A DNA stretch of 64,000 nucleotides from Lineus longissimus (lineage: Eukaryota > Nemertea > Pilidiophora > Heteronemertea > Lineidae): positions 4,430,953 to 4,494,952 of the forward strand of contig NC_088324.1 of the NCBI RefSeq assembly GCF_910592395.1. Direction: 5' to 3'. Shown piece by piece: positions 12,701 to 28,620 of the stretch. The notes under the pieces were generated by a model that saw only the letters and a program-made list of their open reading frames with translations, made no database searches and was not told the origin of the DNA. A program made the position numbers and the translations under genes. Within the stretch, counting starts at the first letter, position 1. The number at the start of each line of letters is the position of its first letter.

Positions 12701-15700
12701 CCAACATCTTGTACCATGAATACATTATTGTTATCAGTGTTAAAATTATAACGCCAAATCTTATTTATAATAACATCCATTAACCCTCTCCATTTGAACC
12801 ATTCGGTTGCTTTTAATCCCAGTGATTCAAAAGGTATCACTGTTTTGTCTGGTCTTAGTAAATCTGAAATATAATTTATCCCCACTTCCTTCCAATGTTT
12901 ATAAAATATCATTCTTTGATTAATTTTGATTAATTTATTGTTCCATAAATATGTTTTTTGAGAAGGATTATCTTTAAGTTTAAATCTAATTAAATCACAG
13001 TTCGACTGTATCAAAATGTCTAAATCAATATTTTTTCCTCACCAGAGATAATCGAAATTAGATTTTCTATTTCATGTATTTCTATTTCATGTATTTATCT
13101 GGTATTTCAATTGCTCCACAAGTGTATAAGAATTGAGACATGATGAACGATTTTATAATTATTGTCTTTCCAATGAGAGTCAAATTTCTTTGCTTCCAAT
13201 TAATCAAATATTTTTTTTACACTTAAGAATGCGGTGTTCAGAAGTCATAACCAACATCCTGTACCATGAATACATTATTGTTATCAGTGTTAAAATTATA
13301 ACGCCAAATCTTATTTATAATAACATCCATTAACCCTCTCCATTTGAACCATTCGGTTGCTTTTAATCCCAGTGATTCAAAAGGTATCACTGTTTTGTCT
13401 GGTCTTAGTAAATCTGAAATATAATTTATCCCCACTTCCTTGCAATGTTTATAAAAGATCATTCTTTGATTAATTTTGATTAATTTATTGTTCCATAAAT
13501 ATGTTTGATTGAGAAGGATTATCTTTAAGTTTAAAACTAATTAAATCACAGTTCGACTGTATCAAAATGTCTAAATCAATATTTTTTCCTGACCAGAGAT
13601 ATATGAAAATTAGATTTTCTATTTCATGTATTTCTATTTCATGTATTTATCTGGTATTTCAATTGGTCCACAAGTGTATAAGAATTGAGACATGATGAAC
13701 GATTTTATAATTATTGTCTTTCCAATGAGAGTCAAATTTCTTTGCTTCCAATTAATCAAATATATTTTTTTACACTTAAGAATGCGGTGTTCAGAAGTCA
13801 TAACCAACATCTTGTACCATGAATACATTATTGTTATCAGTGTTAAAATTATAACGCCAAATCTTATTTATAATAACATCCATTAACCCTCTCCATTTGA
13901 ACCATTCGGTTGCTTTTAGTCCCAGTGATTCAAAAGGTATCACTGTTTTGTCTGGTCTTAGTAAATCTGAAATATAATTTATCCCTACTTCCTTCCAATG
14001 TTTATAAAAGATCATTCTTTGATTAATTTTGATTAATTTATTGTTCCATAAATATGTTTTTTGAGAAGGATTATCTTTAAGTTTAAAACTAATTAAATCA
14101 CAGTTCGACTGTATCAAAATGTCCATTTGAACCATTCGGTTGCTTTTAGTCCCAGTGATTCAAAAGGTATCACTGTTTTGTCTGGTCTTAGTAAATCTGA
14201 AATATAATTTATCCCCACTTCCTTGCAATGTTTATAAAAGATCATTCTTTGATTAATTTTGATTAATTTATTGTTCCATAAATATGTTTTATTGAGAAGG
14301 ATTATCTTTAAGTTTAAAACTAATTAAATCACAGTTCGACTGTATCAAAATGTCTAAATCAATATTTTTTCCTGACCAGAGATAATCGAAATTAGATTTT
14401 CTATTTCATGTATTTCTATTTCATGTATTTATCTGGTATTTCAATTGGTCCACAAGTGTATAAGAATTGAGACATGATGAACGATTTTATAATTATTGTC
14501 TTTCCAATGAGAGTCAAATTTCTTTGCTTCCAATTAATCAAATATTTTTTTTACACTTAAGAATGCGGTGTTCAGAAGTCATAACCAACATCCTGTACCA
14601 TGAATACATTTTTGTTATCAGTGTTAAAATTATAACGCCAAATCTTATTTATAATAACATCCATTAACCCTCTCCATTTGAACCATTCGGTTGCTTTTAA
14701 TCCCAGTGATTCAAAAGGTATCACTGTTTTGTCTGGTCTTAGTAAATCTGAAATATAATTTATCCCTACTTCCTTCCAATGTTTATAAAAGATCATTCTT
14801 TGATTAATTTTGATTAATTTATTGTTCCATAAATATGTTTTTTGAGAAGGATTATCTTTAAGTTTAAAACTAATTAAATCACAGTTCGACTGTATCAAAA
14901 TGTCTAAATCAATATTTTTCCTGACCAGAGATAATTGAAAATTAGATTTTCTATTTCATGTATTTCTATTTCATGTATTTATCTGGTATTTCAATTGCTC
15001 CACAAGTGTATAAGAATTGAGACATGATGAACGATTTTATAATTATTGTCTTTCCAATGAGAGTCAAATTTCTTTGCTTCCAATTAATCAAATATTTTTT
15101 TACACTTAAGAATGCGGTGTTCAGAAGTCATAACCAACATCCTGTAAAATGAATACATTATTGTTATCAGTGTTAATATTATAACGCCAAATCTTATTTA
15201 TAATAACATCCATTAACCCTCTCCATTTGAACCATTCGGTCGCTTTTAATCCCAGTGATTCAAAAGGTATCACTGTTTTGTCTGGTCTTAGTAAATCTGA
15301 AATATAATTTATCCCTACTTCCTTCCTATGTTTATAAAAGATCATTCTTTGATTAATTTTGATTAATTTATTGTTCCATAAATATGTTTTTTGAGAAGGA
15401 TTATCTTTAAGTTTAAAACTAATTAAATCACAGTTCGACTGTATCAAAATGTCTAAATCAATATTTTTCCTGACCAGAGATAATTGAAAATTAGATTTTC
15501 TATTTCATGTATTTCTATTTCATGTATTTATCTGGTATTTCAATTGCTCCACAAGTGTATAAGAATTGAGACATGATGAACGATTTTATAATTATTATCT
15601 TTGCAATGAGAGTCAAATTTCTTTGCTTCCAATTAATCAAATATTTTTTTACACTTAAGAATGCGGTGTTCAGAAGTCATAACCAACATCCTGTACCATG

Positions 15701-18700
15701 AATACATTTTTGTTATCAGTGTTAATATTATAACGCCAAATCTTATTTATAATAACATCCATTAACCCTCTCCATTTGAACCATTCGGTTGCTTTTAATC
15801 CCAGTGATTCAAAAGGTATCACTGTTTTGTCTGGTCTTAGTAAATCTGAAATATAATTTATCCCTACTTCCTTCCAATGTTTATAAAAGATCATTCTTTG
15901 ATTAATTTTGATTAATTTATTGTTCCATAAATATGTTTGATTGAGAAGGATTATCTTTAAGTTTAAAACTAATTAAATCACACTTCGACTGTATCAAAAT
16001 GTCTAAATCAATATTTTTTCCTGACCAGAGATATATGAAAATTAGATTTTCTATTTCATGTATTTCTATTTCATGTATTTATCTGGTATTTCAATTGCTC
16101 CACAAGTGTATAAGAATTGAGACATGATGAACGATTTTATAATTATTGTCTTTGCAATGAGAGTCAAATTTCTTTGCTTCCAATTAATCAAATATTTTTT
16201 TACACTTAAGAATGCGGTGTTCAGAAGTCATAACCAACATCCTGTACCATGAATACATTATTGTTATCAGTGTTAAAATTATAACGCCAGATCTTATTTA
16301 TAATAACATCCATTAACCCTCTCCATTTGAACCATTTGGTTGCTTTTAGTCCCAGTGATTCAAAAGGTATCACTGTTTTGTCTGGTCTTAGTAAATCTGA
16401 AATATAATTTATCCCCACTTCCTTCCAATGTTTATAAAATATCATTCTTTGATTAATTTTGATTAATTTATTGTTCCATAAATATGTTTTTTGAGAAGGA
16501 TTATCTTTAAGTTTAAATCTAATTAAATCACAGTTCGACTGTATCAAAATGTCTAAATCAATATTTTTTCCTCACCAGAGATAATCGAAATTAGATTTTC
16601 TATTTCATGTATTTCTATTTCATGTATTTATCTGGTATTTCAATTGGTCCACAAGTGTATAAGAATTGAGACATGATGAACGATTTTATAATTATTGTCT
16701 TTCCAATGAGAGTCAAATTTCTTTGCTTCCAATTAATCAAATATTTTTTTTACACTTAAGAATGCGGTGTTCAGAAGTCATAACCAACATCCTGTACCAT
16801 GAATACATTATTGTTATCAGTGTTAAAATTATAACGCCAAATCTTATTTATAATAACATCCATTAACCCTCTCCATTTGAACCATTCGGTTGCTTTTAAT
16901 CCCAGTGATTCAAAAGGTATCACTGTTTTGTCTGGTCTTAGTAAATCTGAAATATAATTTATCCCTACTTCCTTCCAATGTTTATAAAAGATCATTCTTT
17001 GATTCATTTTGATTAATTTATTGTTCCATAAATATGTTTTTTGAGAAGGATTATCTTTAAGTTTAAAACTAATTAAATCACAGTTCGACTGTATCAAAAT
17101 GTCCATTTGAACCATTCGGTTGCTTTTAGTCCCAGTGATTCAAAAGGTATCACTGTTTTGTCTGGTCTTAGTAAATCTGAAATATAATTTATCCCCACTT
17201 CCTTGCAATGTTTATAAAAGATCATTCTTTGATTAATTTTGATTAATTTATTGTTCCATAAATATGTTTTATTGAGAAGGATTATCTTTAAGTTTAAAAC
17301 TAATTAAATCACAGTTCGACTGTATCAAAATGTCTAAATCAATATTTTTTCCTGACCAGAGATATATGAAAATTAGATTTTCTATTTCATGTATTTCTAT
17401 TTCATGTATTTATCTGGTATTTCAATTGGTCCACAAGTGTATAAGAATTGAGACATGATGAACGATTTTATAATTATTGTCTTTCCAATGAGAGTCAAAT
17501 TTCTTTGCTTCAAATTAATCAAATATATTTTTTTACACTTAAGAATGCGGTGTTCAGAAGTCATAACCAACATCTTGTACCATGAATACATTATTGTTAT
17601 CAGTGTTAAAATTATAACGCCAAATCTTATTTATAATAACATCCATTAACCCTCTCCATTTGAACCATTCGGTTGCTTTTAATCCCAGTGATTCAAAAGG
17701 TATCACTGTTTTGTCTGGTCTTAGTAAATCTGAAATATAATTTATCCCCACTTCCTTCCAATGTTTATAAAATATCATTCTTTGATTAATTTTGATTAAT
17801 TTATTGTTCCATAAATATGTTTTTTGAGAAGGATTATCTTTAAGTTTAAATCTAATTAAATCACAGTTCGACTGTATCAAAATGTCTAAATCAATATTTT
17901 TTCCTCACCAGAGATAATCGAAATTAGATTTTCTATTTCATGTATTTCTATTTCATGTATTTATCTTGTATTTCAATTGCTCCACAAGTGTATAAGAATT
18001 GAGACATGATGAACGATTTTATAATTATTGTCTTTCCAATGAGAGTCAAATTTCTTTGCTTCCAATTAATCAAATATTTTTTTTACACTTAAGAATGCGG
18101 TGTTCAGAAGTCATAACCAACATCCTGTACCATGAATACATTATTGTTATCAGTGTTAAAATTATAACGCCAAATCTTATTTATAATAACATCCATTAAC
18201 CCTCTCCATTTGAACCATTCGGTTGCTTTTAATCCCAGTGATTCAAAAGGTATCACTGTTTTGTCTGGTCTTAGTAAATCTGAAATATAATTTATCCCTA
18301 CTTCCTTCCAATGTTTATAAAAGATCATTCTTTGATTAATTTTGATTAATTTATTGTTCCATAAATATGTTTTTTGAGAAGGATTATCTTTAAGTTTAAA
18401 ACTAATTAAATCACAGTTCGACTGTATCAAAATGTCCATTTGAACCATTCGGTTGCTTTTAGTCCCAGTGATTCAAAAGGTATCACTGTTTTGTCTGGTC
18501 TTAGTAAATCTGAAATATAATTTATCCCCACTTCCTTGCAATGTTTATAAAAGATCATTCTTTGATTAATTTTGATTAATTTATTGTTCCATAAATATGT
18601 TTTATTGAGAAGGATTATCTTTAAGTTTAAAACTAATTAAATCACAGTTCGACTGTATCAAAATGTCTAAATCAATATTTTTTCCTGACCAGAGATAATC

Positions 18701-19760
18701 GAAATTAGATTTTCTATTTCATGTATTTCTATTTCATGTATTTATCTGGTATTTCAATTGGTCCACAAGTGTATAAGAATTGAGACATGATGAACGATTT
18801 TATAATTATTGTCTTTCCAATGAGAGTCAAATTTCTTTGCTTCCAATTAATCAAATATTTTTTTTACACTTAAGAATGCGGTGTTCAGAAGTCATAACCA
18901 ACATCCTGTACCATGAATACATTTTTGTTATCAGTGTTAAAATTATAACGCCAAATCTTATTTATAATAACATCCATTAACCCTCTCCATTTGAACCATT
19001 CGGTTGCTTTTAGTCCCAGTGATTCAAAAGGTATCACTGTTTTGTCTGGTCTTAGTAAATCTGAAATATAATTTATCCCTACTTCCTTCCAATGTTTATA
19101 AAAGATCATTCTTTGATTAATTTTGATTAATTTATTGTTCCATAAATATGTTTTTTGAGAAGGATTATCTTTAAGTTTAAAACTAATTAAATCACAGTTC
19201 GACTGTATCAAAATGTCTAAATCAATATTTTTCCTGACCAGAGATAATTGAAAATTAGATTTTCTATTTCATGTATTTCTATTTCATGTATTTATCTGGT
19301 ATTTCAATTGCTCCACAAGTGTATAAGAATTGAGACATGATGAACGATTTTATAATTATTGTCTTTCCAATGAGAGTCAAATTTCTTTGCTTCCAATTAA
19401 TCAAATATTTTTTTACACTTAAGAATGCGGTGTTCAGAAGTCATAACCAACATCCTGTAAAATGAATACATTATTGTTATCAGTGTTAAAATTATAACGC
19501 CAAATCTTATTTATAATAACATCCATTAACCCTCTCCATTTGAACCATTCGGTTGCTTTTAATCCCAGTGATTCAAAAGGTATCACTGTTTTGTCTGGTC
19601 TTAGTAAATCTGAAATATAATTTATCCCTACTTCCTTCCTATGTTTATAAAAGATCATTCTTTGATTAATTTTGATTAATTTATTGTTCCATAAATATGT
19701 TTTTTGAGAAGGATTATCTTTAAGTTTAAAACTAATTAAATCACAGTTCGACTGTATCAA
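9705..19760 (-). repeat. Overlapping block duplications, offsets 4,867 and 4,313 bp
   Basis: Cores from 9705 to 13238 match those from 14572 to 18104 with an offset of 4,866-4,867 bp. Cores at 14572 and 15121 match those at 18885 and 19434 with an offset of 4,313 bp. Compared with the 3,763-bp block, the longer block gains two units around 12688 and 13238. The changing block length along the array is the signature expected of repeated unequal crossover in different registers. Confidence 0.8.
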
Positions 19761-22700
19761 AATGTCTAAATCAATATTTTTCCTGACCAGAGATAATTGA
19801 AAATTAGATTTTCTATTTCATGTATTTCTATTTCATGTATTTATCTGGTATTTCAATTGCTCCACAAGTGTATAAGAATTGAGACATGATGAACGATTTT
19901 ATAATTATTGTCTTTGCAATGAGAGTCAAATTTCTTTGCTTCCAATTAATCAAATATTTTTTTACACTTAAGAATGCGGTGTTCAGAAGTCATAACCAAC
20001 ATCCTGTACCATGAATACATTATTGTTATCAGTGTTAAAATTATAACGCCAAATCTTATTTATAATAACATCCATTAACCCTCTCCATTTGAACCATTCG
20101 GTTGCTTTTAGTCCCAGTGATTCAAAAGGTATCACTGTTTTGTCTGGTCTTAGTAAATCTGAAATATAATTTATCCCCACTTCCTTGCAATGTTTATAAA
20201 AGATCATTCTTTGATTAATTTTGATTAATTTATTGTTCCATAAATATGTTTTATTGAGAAGGATTATCTTTAAGTTTAAAACTAATTAAATCACAGTTCG
20301 ACTGTATCAAAATGTCTAAATCAATATTTTTTCCTGACCAGAGATAATCGAAATTAGATTTTCTATTTCATGTATTTCTATTTCATGTATTTATCTGGTA
20401 TTTCAATTGGTCCACAAGTGTATGAGAATTGAGACATGATGAACGATTTTATAATTATTGTCTTTCCAATGAGAGTCAAATTTCTTTGCTTCCAATTAAT
20501 CAAATATTTTTTTTACACTTAAGAATGCGGTGTTCAGAAGTCATAACCAACATCCTGTACCATGAATACATTATTGTTATCAGTGTTAAAATTATAACGC
20601 CAAATCTTATTTATTATAACATCCATTAACCCTCTCCATTTGAACCATTCCGTTGCTTTTAATCCCAGTGATTCAAAAGGTATCACTGTTTTGTCTGGTC
20701 TTAGTAAATCTGAAATATAATTTATCCCTACTTCCTTCCAATGTTTATAAAAGATCATTCTTTGATTAATATATTGTTCCATGAATATGTTTTTTGAGAA
20801 GGATTATCTTTAAGTTTTAAACTAATTTAATCACAGTTCGACTGTATCAAAATGTCTAAATCAATATTTTTTCCTGACCAGAGATAATTGAAAATTAGAT
20901 TTTCTATTTCATGTATTTCTATTTCATGTATTTATCTGGTATTTCAATTGCTCCACAAGTGTATAAGAATTGAGACATGATGAACGATTTTATAATTATT
21001 GTCTTTGCAATGAGAGTCAAATTTCCTTGCTTCCAATTAATCAAATATTTTTTTACACTTAAGAATGCGGTGTTCAGAAGTCATAACCAACATCCTGTAC
21101 CATGAATACATTATTGTTATCAGTGTTAAAATTATAACGCCAAATCTTATTTATAATAACATCCATTAACCCTCTCCATTTGAACCATTCGGTTGCTTTT
21201 AGTCCCAGTGATTCAAAAGGTATCACTGTTTTGTCTGGTCTTAGTAAATCTGAAATATAATTTATCCCTCCTTCCTTCCAATGTTTATAAAATATCATTC
21301 TTTGATTAATTTTGATTAATTTATTGTTCCATAAATATGTTTTTTGAGAAGGATTATCTTTAAGTTTAAAACTAATTAAATCACAGTTCGACTGTATCAA
21401 AATGTCTAAATCAATATTTTTCCTGACCAGAGATAATTGAAAATTAGATTTTCTATTTCATGTATTTATCTGGTATTTCAATTGCTCCACAAGTGTATAA
21501 GAATTGAGACATGATTAACGATTTTATAATTATTATTTCCAATGAGAGTCAAATTTCTTTGCTTCCAATTAATCAAATATTTTTTTTACACTTAAGAATG
21601 CGGTGTTCAGAAGTCATAACCAACATCTTGTGCCATGAATACATTATTGTTATCAGTGTTAAAATTATAACGCCAAATCTTATTTATAATAACATCCATT
21701 AACCCTCTCCATTTGAACCATTCGGTTGCTTTTAATCCCAGTGATTCAAAAGGTATCACTGTTTTGTCTGGTCTTAGTAAATCTGAAATATAATTTATCC
21801 CTACTTCCTTCCAATGTTTATAAAAGATCATTCTTTGACTAATTTTGATTAATTTATTGTTCCATAAATATGTTTTTTGAGAAGGATTATCTTTAAGTTT
21901 AAAACTAATTAAATCACAGTTCGACTGTATCAAAATGTCTAAATCAATATTTTTCCTGACCAGAGATAATTGAAAATTAGATTTTCTATTTCATGTATTT
22001 CTATTTCATGTATTTATCTGGTATTTCAATTGCTCCACAAGTGTATAAGAATTGAGACATGATGAACGATTTTATAATTATTGTCTTTCCAATGAGAGTC
22101 AAATTTCTTTGCTTCCAATTAATCAAATATTTTTTTACACTTAAGAATGCGGTGTTCAGAAGTCATAACCAACATCCTGTAAAATGAATACATTATTGTT
22201 ATCAGTGTTAAAATTATAACGCCAAATCTTATTTATAATAACATCCATTAACCCTCTCCATTTGAACCATTGGGTTGCTTTTAATCCCAGTGATTCAAAA
22301 GGTATCACTGTTTTGTCTGGTCTTAGTAAATCTGAAATATAATTTATCCCTACTTCCTTCCTATGTTTATAAAAGATCATTCTTTGATTAATTTTGATTA
22401 ATTTATTGTTCCATAAATATGTTTTTTGAGAAGGATTATCTTTAAGTTTAAAACTAATTAAATCACAGTTCGACTGTATCAAAATGTCTAAATCAATATT
22501 TTTTCCTGACCAGAGATAATTGAAAATTAGATTTTCTATTTCATGTATTTCTATTTCATGTATTTATCTGGTATTTCAATTGCTCCACAAGTGTATAAGA
22601 ATTGAGACATGATGAACGATTTTATAATTATTGTCTTTGCAATGAGAGTCAAATTTCTTTGCTTCCAATTAATCAAATATGTTTTTACACTTAAGAATGC

Positions 22701-25700
22701 GGTGTTCAGAAGTCATAACCAACATCCTGTACCATGAATACATTATTGTTATCAGTGTTAAAATTATAACGCCAAATCTTATTTATAATAACATCCATTA
22801 ACCCTCTCCATTTGAACCATTCGGTTGCTTTTAGTCCCAGTGATTCAAAAGGTATCACTGTTTTGTCTGGTCTTAGTAAATCTGAAATATAATTTATCCC
22901 TACTTCCTTCCAATGTTTATAAAATATCATTCTTTGATTAATTTTGATTAATTTATTGTTCCATAAATATGTTTTTTGAGAAGGATTATCTTTAAGTTTA
23001 AAACTAATTAAATCACAGTTCGACTGTATCAAAATGTCCATTTGAACCATTCGGTTGCTTTTAGTCCCAGTGATTCAAAAGGTATCACTGTTTTGTCTGG
23101 TCTTAGTAAATCTGAAATATAATTTATCCCCACTTCCTTGCAATGTTTATAAAAGATCATTCTTTGATTAATTTTGATTAATTTATTGTTCCATAAATAT
23201 GTTTTATTGAGAAGGATTATCTTTAAGTTTAAAACTAATTAAATCACAGTTCGACTGTATCAAAATGTCTAAATCAATATTTTTTCCTGACCAGAGATAA
23301 TCGAAATTAGATTTTCTATTTCATGTATTTCTATTTCATGTATTTATCTGGTATTTCAATTGCTCCACAAGTGTATGAGAATTGAGACATGATGAACGAT
23401 TTTATAATTATTGTCTTTCCAATGAAAGTCAAATTTCTTTGCTTCCAATTAATCAAATATTTTTTTTACACTTAAGAATGCGGTGTTCAGAAGTCATAAC
23501 CAACATCCTGTACCATGAATACATTATTGTTATCAGTGTTAAAATTATAACGCCAAATCTTATTTATTATAACATCCATTAACCCTCTCCATTTGAACCA
23601 TTCGGTTGCTTTTAATCCCAGTGATTCAAAAGGTATCACTGTTTTGTCTGGTCTTAGTAAATCTGAAATATAATTTATCCCTACTTCCTTCCAATGTTTA
23701 TAAAAGATCATTCTTTGATTAATATATTGTTCCATAAATATGTTTTTTGAGAAGGATTATCTTTAAGTTTTAAACTAATTAAATCACAGTTCGACTGTAT
23801 CAAAATGTCTAAATCAATATTTTTTCCTGACCAGAGATAATTGAAAATTAGATTTTCTATTTCATGTATTTCTATTTCATGTATTTATCTGGTATTTCAA
23901 TTGCTCCACAAGTGTATAAGAATTGAGACATGATGAACGATTTTATAATTATTGTCTTTCCAATGAGAGTCAAATTTCTTTGCTTCCAATTAATCAAATA
24001 TTTTTTTACACTTAAGAATGCGGTGTTCAGAAGTCATAACCAACATCCTGTAAAATGAATACATTATTGTTATCAGTGTTAAAATTATAACGCCAAATCT
24101 TATTTATAATAACATCCATTAACCCTCTCCATTTGAACCATTCGGTTGCTTTTAATCCCAGTGATTCAAAAGGTATCACTGTTTTGTCTGGTCTTAGTAA
24201 ATCTGAAATATAATTTATCCCTACTTCCTTCCTATGTTTATAAAAGATCATTCTTTGATTAATTTTGATTAATTTATTGTTCCATAAATATGTTTTTTGA
24301 GAAGGATTATCTTTAAGTTTAAAACTAATTAAATCACAGTTCGACTGTATCAAAATGTCTAAATCAATATTTTTCCTGACCAGAGATAATTGAAAATTAG
24401 ATTTTCTATTTCATGTATTTCTATTTCATGTATTTATCTGGTATTTCAATTGCTCCACAAGTGTATAAGAATTGAGACATGATGAACGATTTTATAATTA
24501 TTGTCTTTGCAATGAGAGTCAAATTTCTTTGCTTCCAATTAATCAAATATTTTTTTACACTTAAGAATGCGGTGTTCAGAAGTCATAACCAACATCCTGT
24601 ACCATGAATACATTATTGTTATCAGTGTTAAAATTATAACGCCAAATCTTATTTATAATAACATCCATTAACCCTCTCCATTTGAACCATTCGGTTGCTT
24701 TTAGTCCCAGTGATTCAAAAGGTATCACTGTTTTGTCTGGTCTTAGTAAATCTGAAATATAATTTATCCCCACTTCCTTGCAATGTTTATAAAAGATCAT
24801 TCTTTGATTAATTTTGATTAATTTATTGTTCCATAAATATGTTTTATTGAGAAGGATTATCTTTAAGTTTAAAACTAATTAAATCACAGTTCGACTGTAT
24901 CAAAATGTCTAAATCAATATTTTTTCCTGACCAGAGATAATCGAAATTAGATTTTCTATTTCATGTATTTCTATTTCATGTATTTATCTGGTATTTCAAT
25001 TGGTCCACAAGTGTATGAGAATTGAGACATGATGAACGATTTTATAATTATTGTCTTTCCAATGAGAGTCAAATTTCTTTGCTTCCAATTAATCAAATAT
25101 TTTTTTTACACTTAAGAATGCGGTGTTCAGAAGTCATAACCAACATCCTGTACCATGAATACATTATTGTTATCAGTGTTAAAATTATAACGCCAAATCT
25201 TATTTATTATAACATCCATTAACCCTCTCCATTTGAACCATTCCGTTGCTTTTAATCCCAGTGATTCAAAAGGTATCACTGTTTTGTCTGGTCTTAGTAA
25301 ATCTGAAATATAATTTATCCCTACTTCCTTCCAATGTTTATAAAAGATCATTCTTTGATTAATATATTGTTCCATGAATATGTTTTTTGAGAAGGATTAT
25401 CTTTAAGTTTTAAACTAATTTAATCACAGTTCGACTGTATCAAAATGTCTAAATCAATATTTTTTCCTGACCAGAGATAATTGAAAATTAGATTTTCTAT
25501 TTCATGTATTTCTATTTCATGTATTTATCTGGTATTTCAATTGCTCCACAAGTGTATAAGAATTGAGACATGATGAACGATTTTATAATTATTGTCTTTG
25601 CAATGAGAGTCAAATTTCCTTGCTTCCAATTAATCAAATATTTTTTTACACTTAAGAATGCGGTGTTCAGAAGTCATAACCAACATCCTGTACCATGAAT

Positions 25701-28328
25701 ACATTATTGTTATCAGTGTTAAAATTATAACGCCAAATCTTATTTATAATAACATCCATTAACCCTCTCCATTTGAACCATTCGGTTGCTTTTAGTCCCA
25801 GTGATTCAAAAGGTATCACTGTTTTGTCTGGTCTTAGTAAATCTGAAATATAATTTATCCCTACTTCCTTCCAATGTTTATAAAATATCATTCTTTGATT
25901 AATTTTGATTAATTTATTGTTCCATAAATATGTTTTTTGAGAAGGATTATCTTTAAGTTTAAAACTAATTAAATCACAGTTCGACTGTATCAAAATGTCT
26001 AAATCAATATTTTTCCTGACCAGAGATAATTGAAAATTAGATTTTCTATTTCATGTATTTATCTGGTATTTCAATTGCTCCACAAGTGTATAAGAATTGA
26101 GACATGATTAACGATTTTATAATTATTATTTCCAATGAGAGTCAAATTTCTTTGCTTCCAATTAATCAAATATTTTTTTTACACTTAAGAATGCGGTGTT
26201 CAGAAGTCATAACCAACATCTTGTGCCATGAATACATTATTGTTATCAGTGTTAAAATTATAACGCCAAATCTTATTTATAATAACATCCATTAACCCTC
26301 TCCATTTGAACCATTCGGTTGCTTTTAATCCCAGTGATTCAAAAGGTATCACTGTTTTGTCTGGTCTTAGTAAATCTGAAATATAATTTATCCCTACTTC
26401 CTTCCAATGTTTATAAAAGATCATTCTTTGACTAATTTTGATTAATTTATTGTTCCATAAATATGTTTTTTGAGAAGGATTATCTTTAAGTTTAAAACTA
26501 ATTAAATCACAGTTCGACTGTATCAAAATGTCTAAATCAATATTTTTCCTGACCAGAGATAATTGAAAATTAGATTTTCTATTTCATGTATTTCTATTTC
26601 ATGTATTTATCTGGTATTTCAATTGCTCCACAAGTGTATAAGAATTGAGACATGATGAACGATTTTATAATTATTGTCTTTCCAATGAGAGTCAAATTTC
26701 TTTGCTTCCAATTAATCAAATATTTTTTTACACTTAAGAATGCGGTGTTCAGAAGTCATAACCAACATCCTGTAAAATGAATACATTATTGTTATCAGTG
26801 TTAAAATTATAACGCCAAATCTTATTTATAATAACATCCATTAACCCTCTCCATTTGAACCATTGGGTTGCTTTTAATCCCAGTGATTCAAAAGGTATCA
26901 CTGTTTTGTCTGGTCTTAGTAAATCTGAAATATAATTTATCCCTACTTCCTTCCTATGTTTATAAAAGATCATTCTTTGATTAATTTTGATTAATTTATT
27001 GTTCCATAAATATGTTTTTTGAGAAGGATTATCTTTAAGTTTAAAACTAATTAAATCACAGTTCGACTGTATCAAAATGTCTAAATCAATATTTTTTCCT
27101 GACCAGAGATAATTGAAAATTAGATTTTCTATTTCATGTATTTCTATTTCATGTATTTATCTGGTATTTCAATTGCTCCACAAGTGTATAAGAATTGAGA
27201 CATGATGAACGATTTTATAATTATTGTCTTTGCAATGAGAGTCAAATTTCTTTGCTTCCAATTAATCAAATATGTTTTTACACTTAAGAATGCGGTGTTC
27301 AGAAGTCATAACCAACATCCTGTACCATGAATACATTATTGTTATCAGTGTTAAAATTATAACGCCAAATCTTATTTATAATAACATCCATTAACCCTCT
27401 CCATTTGAACCATTCGGTTGCTTTTAGTCCCAGTGATTCAAAAGGTATCACTGTTTTGTCTGGTCTTAGTAAATCTGAAATATAATTTATCCCTACTTCC
27501 TTCCAATGTTTATAAAATATCATTCTTTGATTAATTTTGATTAATTTATTGTTCCATAAATATGTTTTTTGAGAAGGATTATCTTTAAGTTTAAAACTAA
27601 TTAAATCACAGTTCGACTGTATCAAAATGTCCATTTGAACCATTCGGTTGCTTTTAGTCCCAGTGATTCAAAAGGTATCACTGTTTTGTCTGGTCTTAGT
27701 AAATCTGAAATATAATTTATCCCCACTTCCTTGCAATGTTTATAAAAGATCATTCTTTGATTAATTTTGATTAATTTATTGTTCCATAAATATGTTTTAT
27801 TGAGAAGGATTATCTTTAAGTTTAAAACTAATTAAATCACAGTTCGACTGTATCAAAATGTCTAAATCAATATTTTTTCCTGACCAGAGATAATCGAAAT
27901 TAGATTTTCTATTTCATGTATTTCTATTTCATGTATTTATCTGGTATTTCAATTGCTCCACAAGTGTATGAGAATTGAGACATGATGAACGATTTTATAA
28001 TTATTGTCTTTCCAATGAAAGTCAAATTTCTTTGCTTCCAATTAATCAAATATTTTTTTTACACTTAAGAATGCGGTGTTCAGAAGTCATAACCAACATC
28101 CTGTACCATGAATACATTATTGTTATCAGTGTTAAAATTATAACGCCAAATCTTATTTATTATAACATCCATTAACCCTCTCCATTTGAACCATTCGGTT
28201 GCTTTTAATCCCAGTGATTCAAAAGGTATCACTGTTTTGTCTGGTCTTAGTAAATCTGAAATATAATTTATCCCTACTTCCTTCCAATGTTTATAAAAGA
28301 TCATTCTTTGATTAATATATTGTTCCAT
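19434..28328 (-). repeat. Higher-order repeat, 4,593-bp period
   Basis: Cores at 19434, 19983, 20534, 21074, 21607, 22156, 22706 and 23487 recur at 24027, 24576, 25127, 25667, 26200, 26749, 27299 and 28080, every one offset by 4,593 bp. Private markers repeat together: the short 533-bp unit that lacks one 15-bp internal repeat, VFMAQDVG, LKATQWFKW, and the MEQYINQRM variant with an 11-bp loss. This is the right-hand, separately evolved subfamily of the array. Confidence 0.87.
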
Positions 28329-28620
28329 AAATATGTTTTTTGAGAAGGATTATCTTTAAGTTTTAAACTAATTAAATCACAGTTCGACTGTATCAAAATG
28401 TCTAAATCAATATTTTTTCCTGACCAGAGATAATTGAAAATTAGATTTTCTATTTCATGTATTTCTATTTCATGTATTTATCTGGTATTTCAATTGCTCC
28501 ACAAGTGTATAAGAATTGAGACATGATTAACGATTTTATAATTATTGTCTTTCCAATGAGAGTCAAATTTCTTTGCTTCCAATTAATCAAATATTTTTTT
28601 TACACTTAAGAATGCGGTGT

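Noticed and set aside
135-28175. Recurring plus-strand frames of 63-66 codons in the ORF2 array
   Set aside because: They lie opposite the ORF2-derived minus-strand frames and have no family resemblance; they recur only because the DNA recurs.
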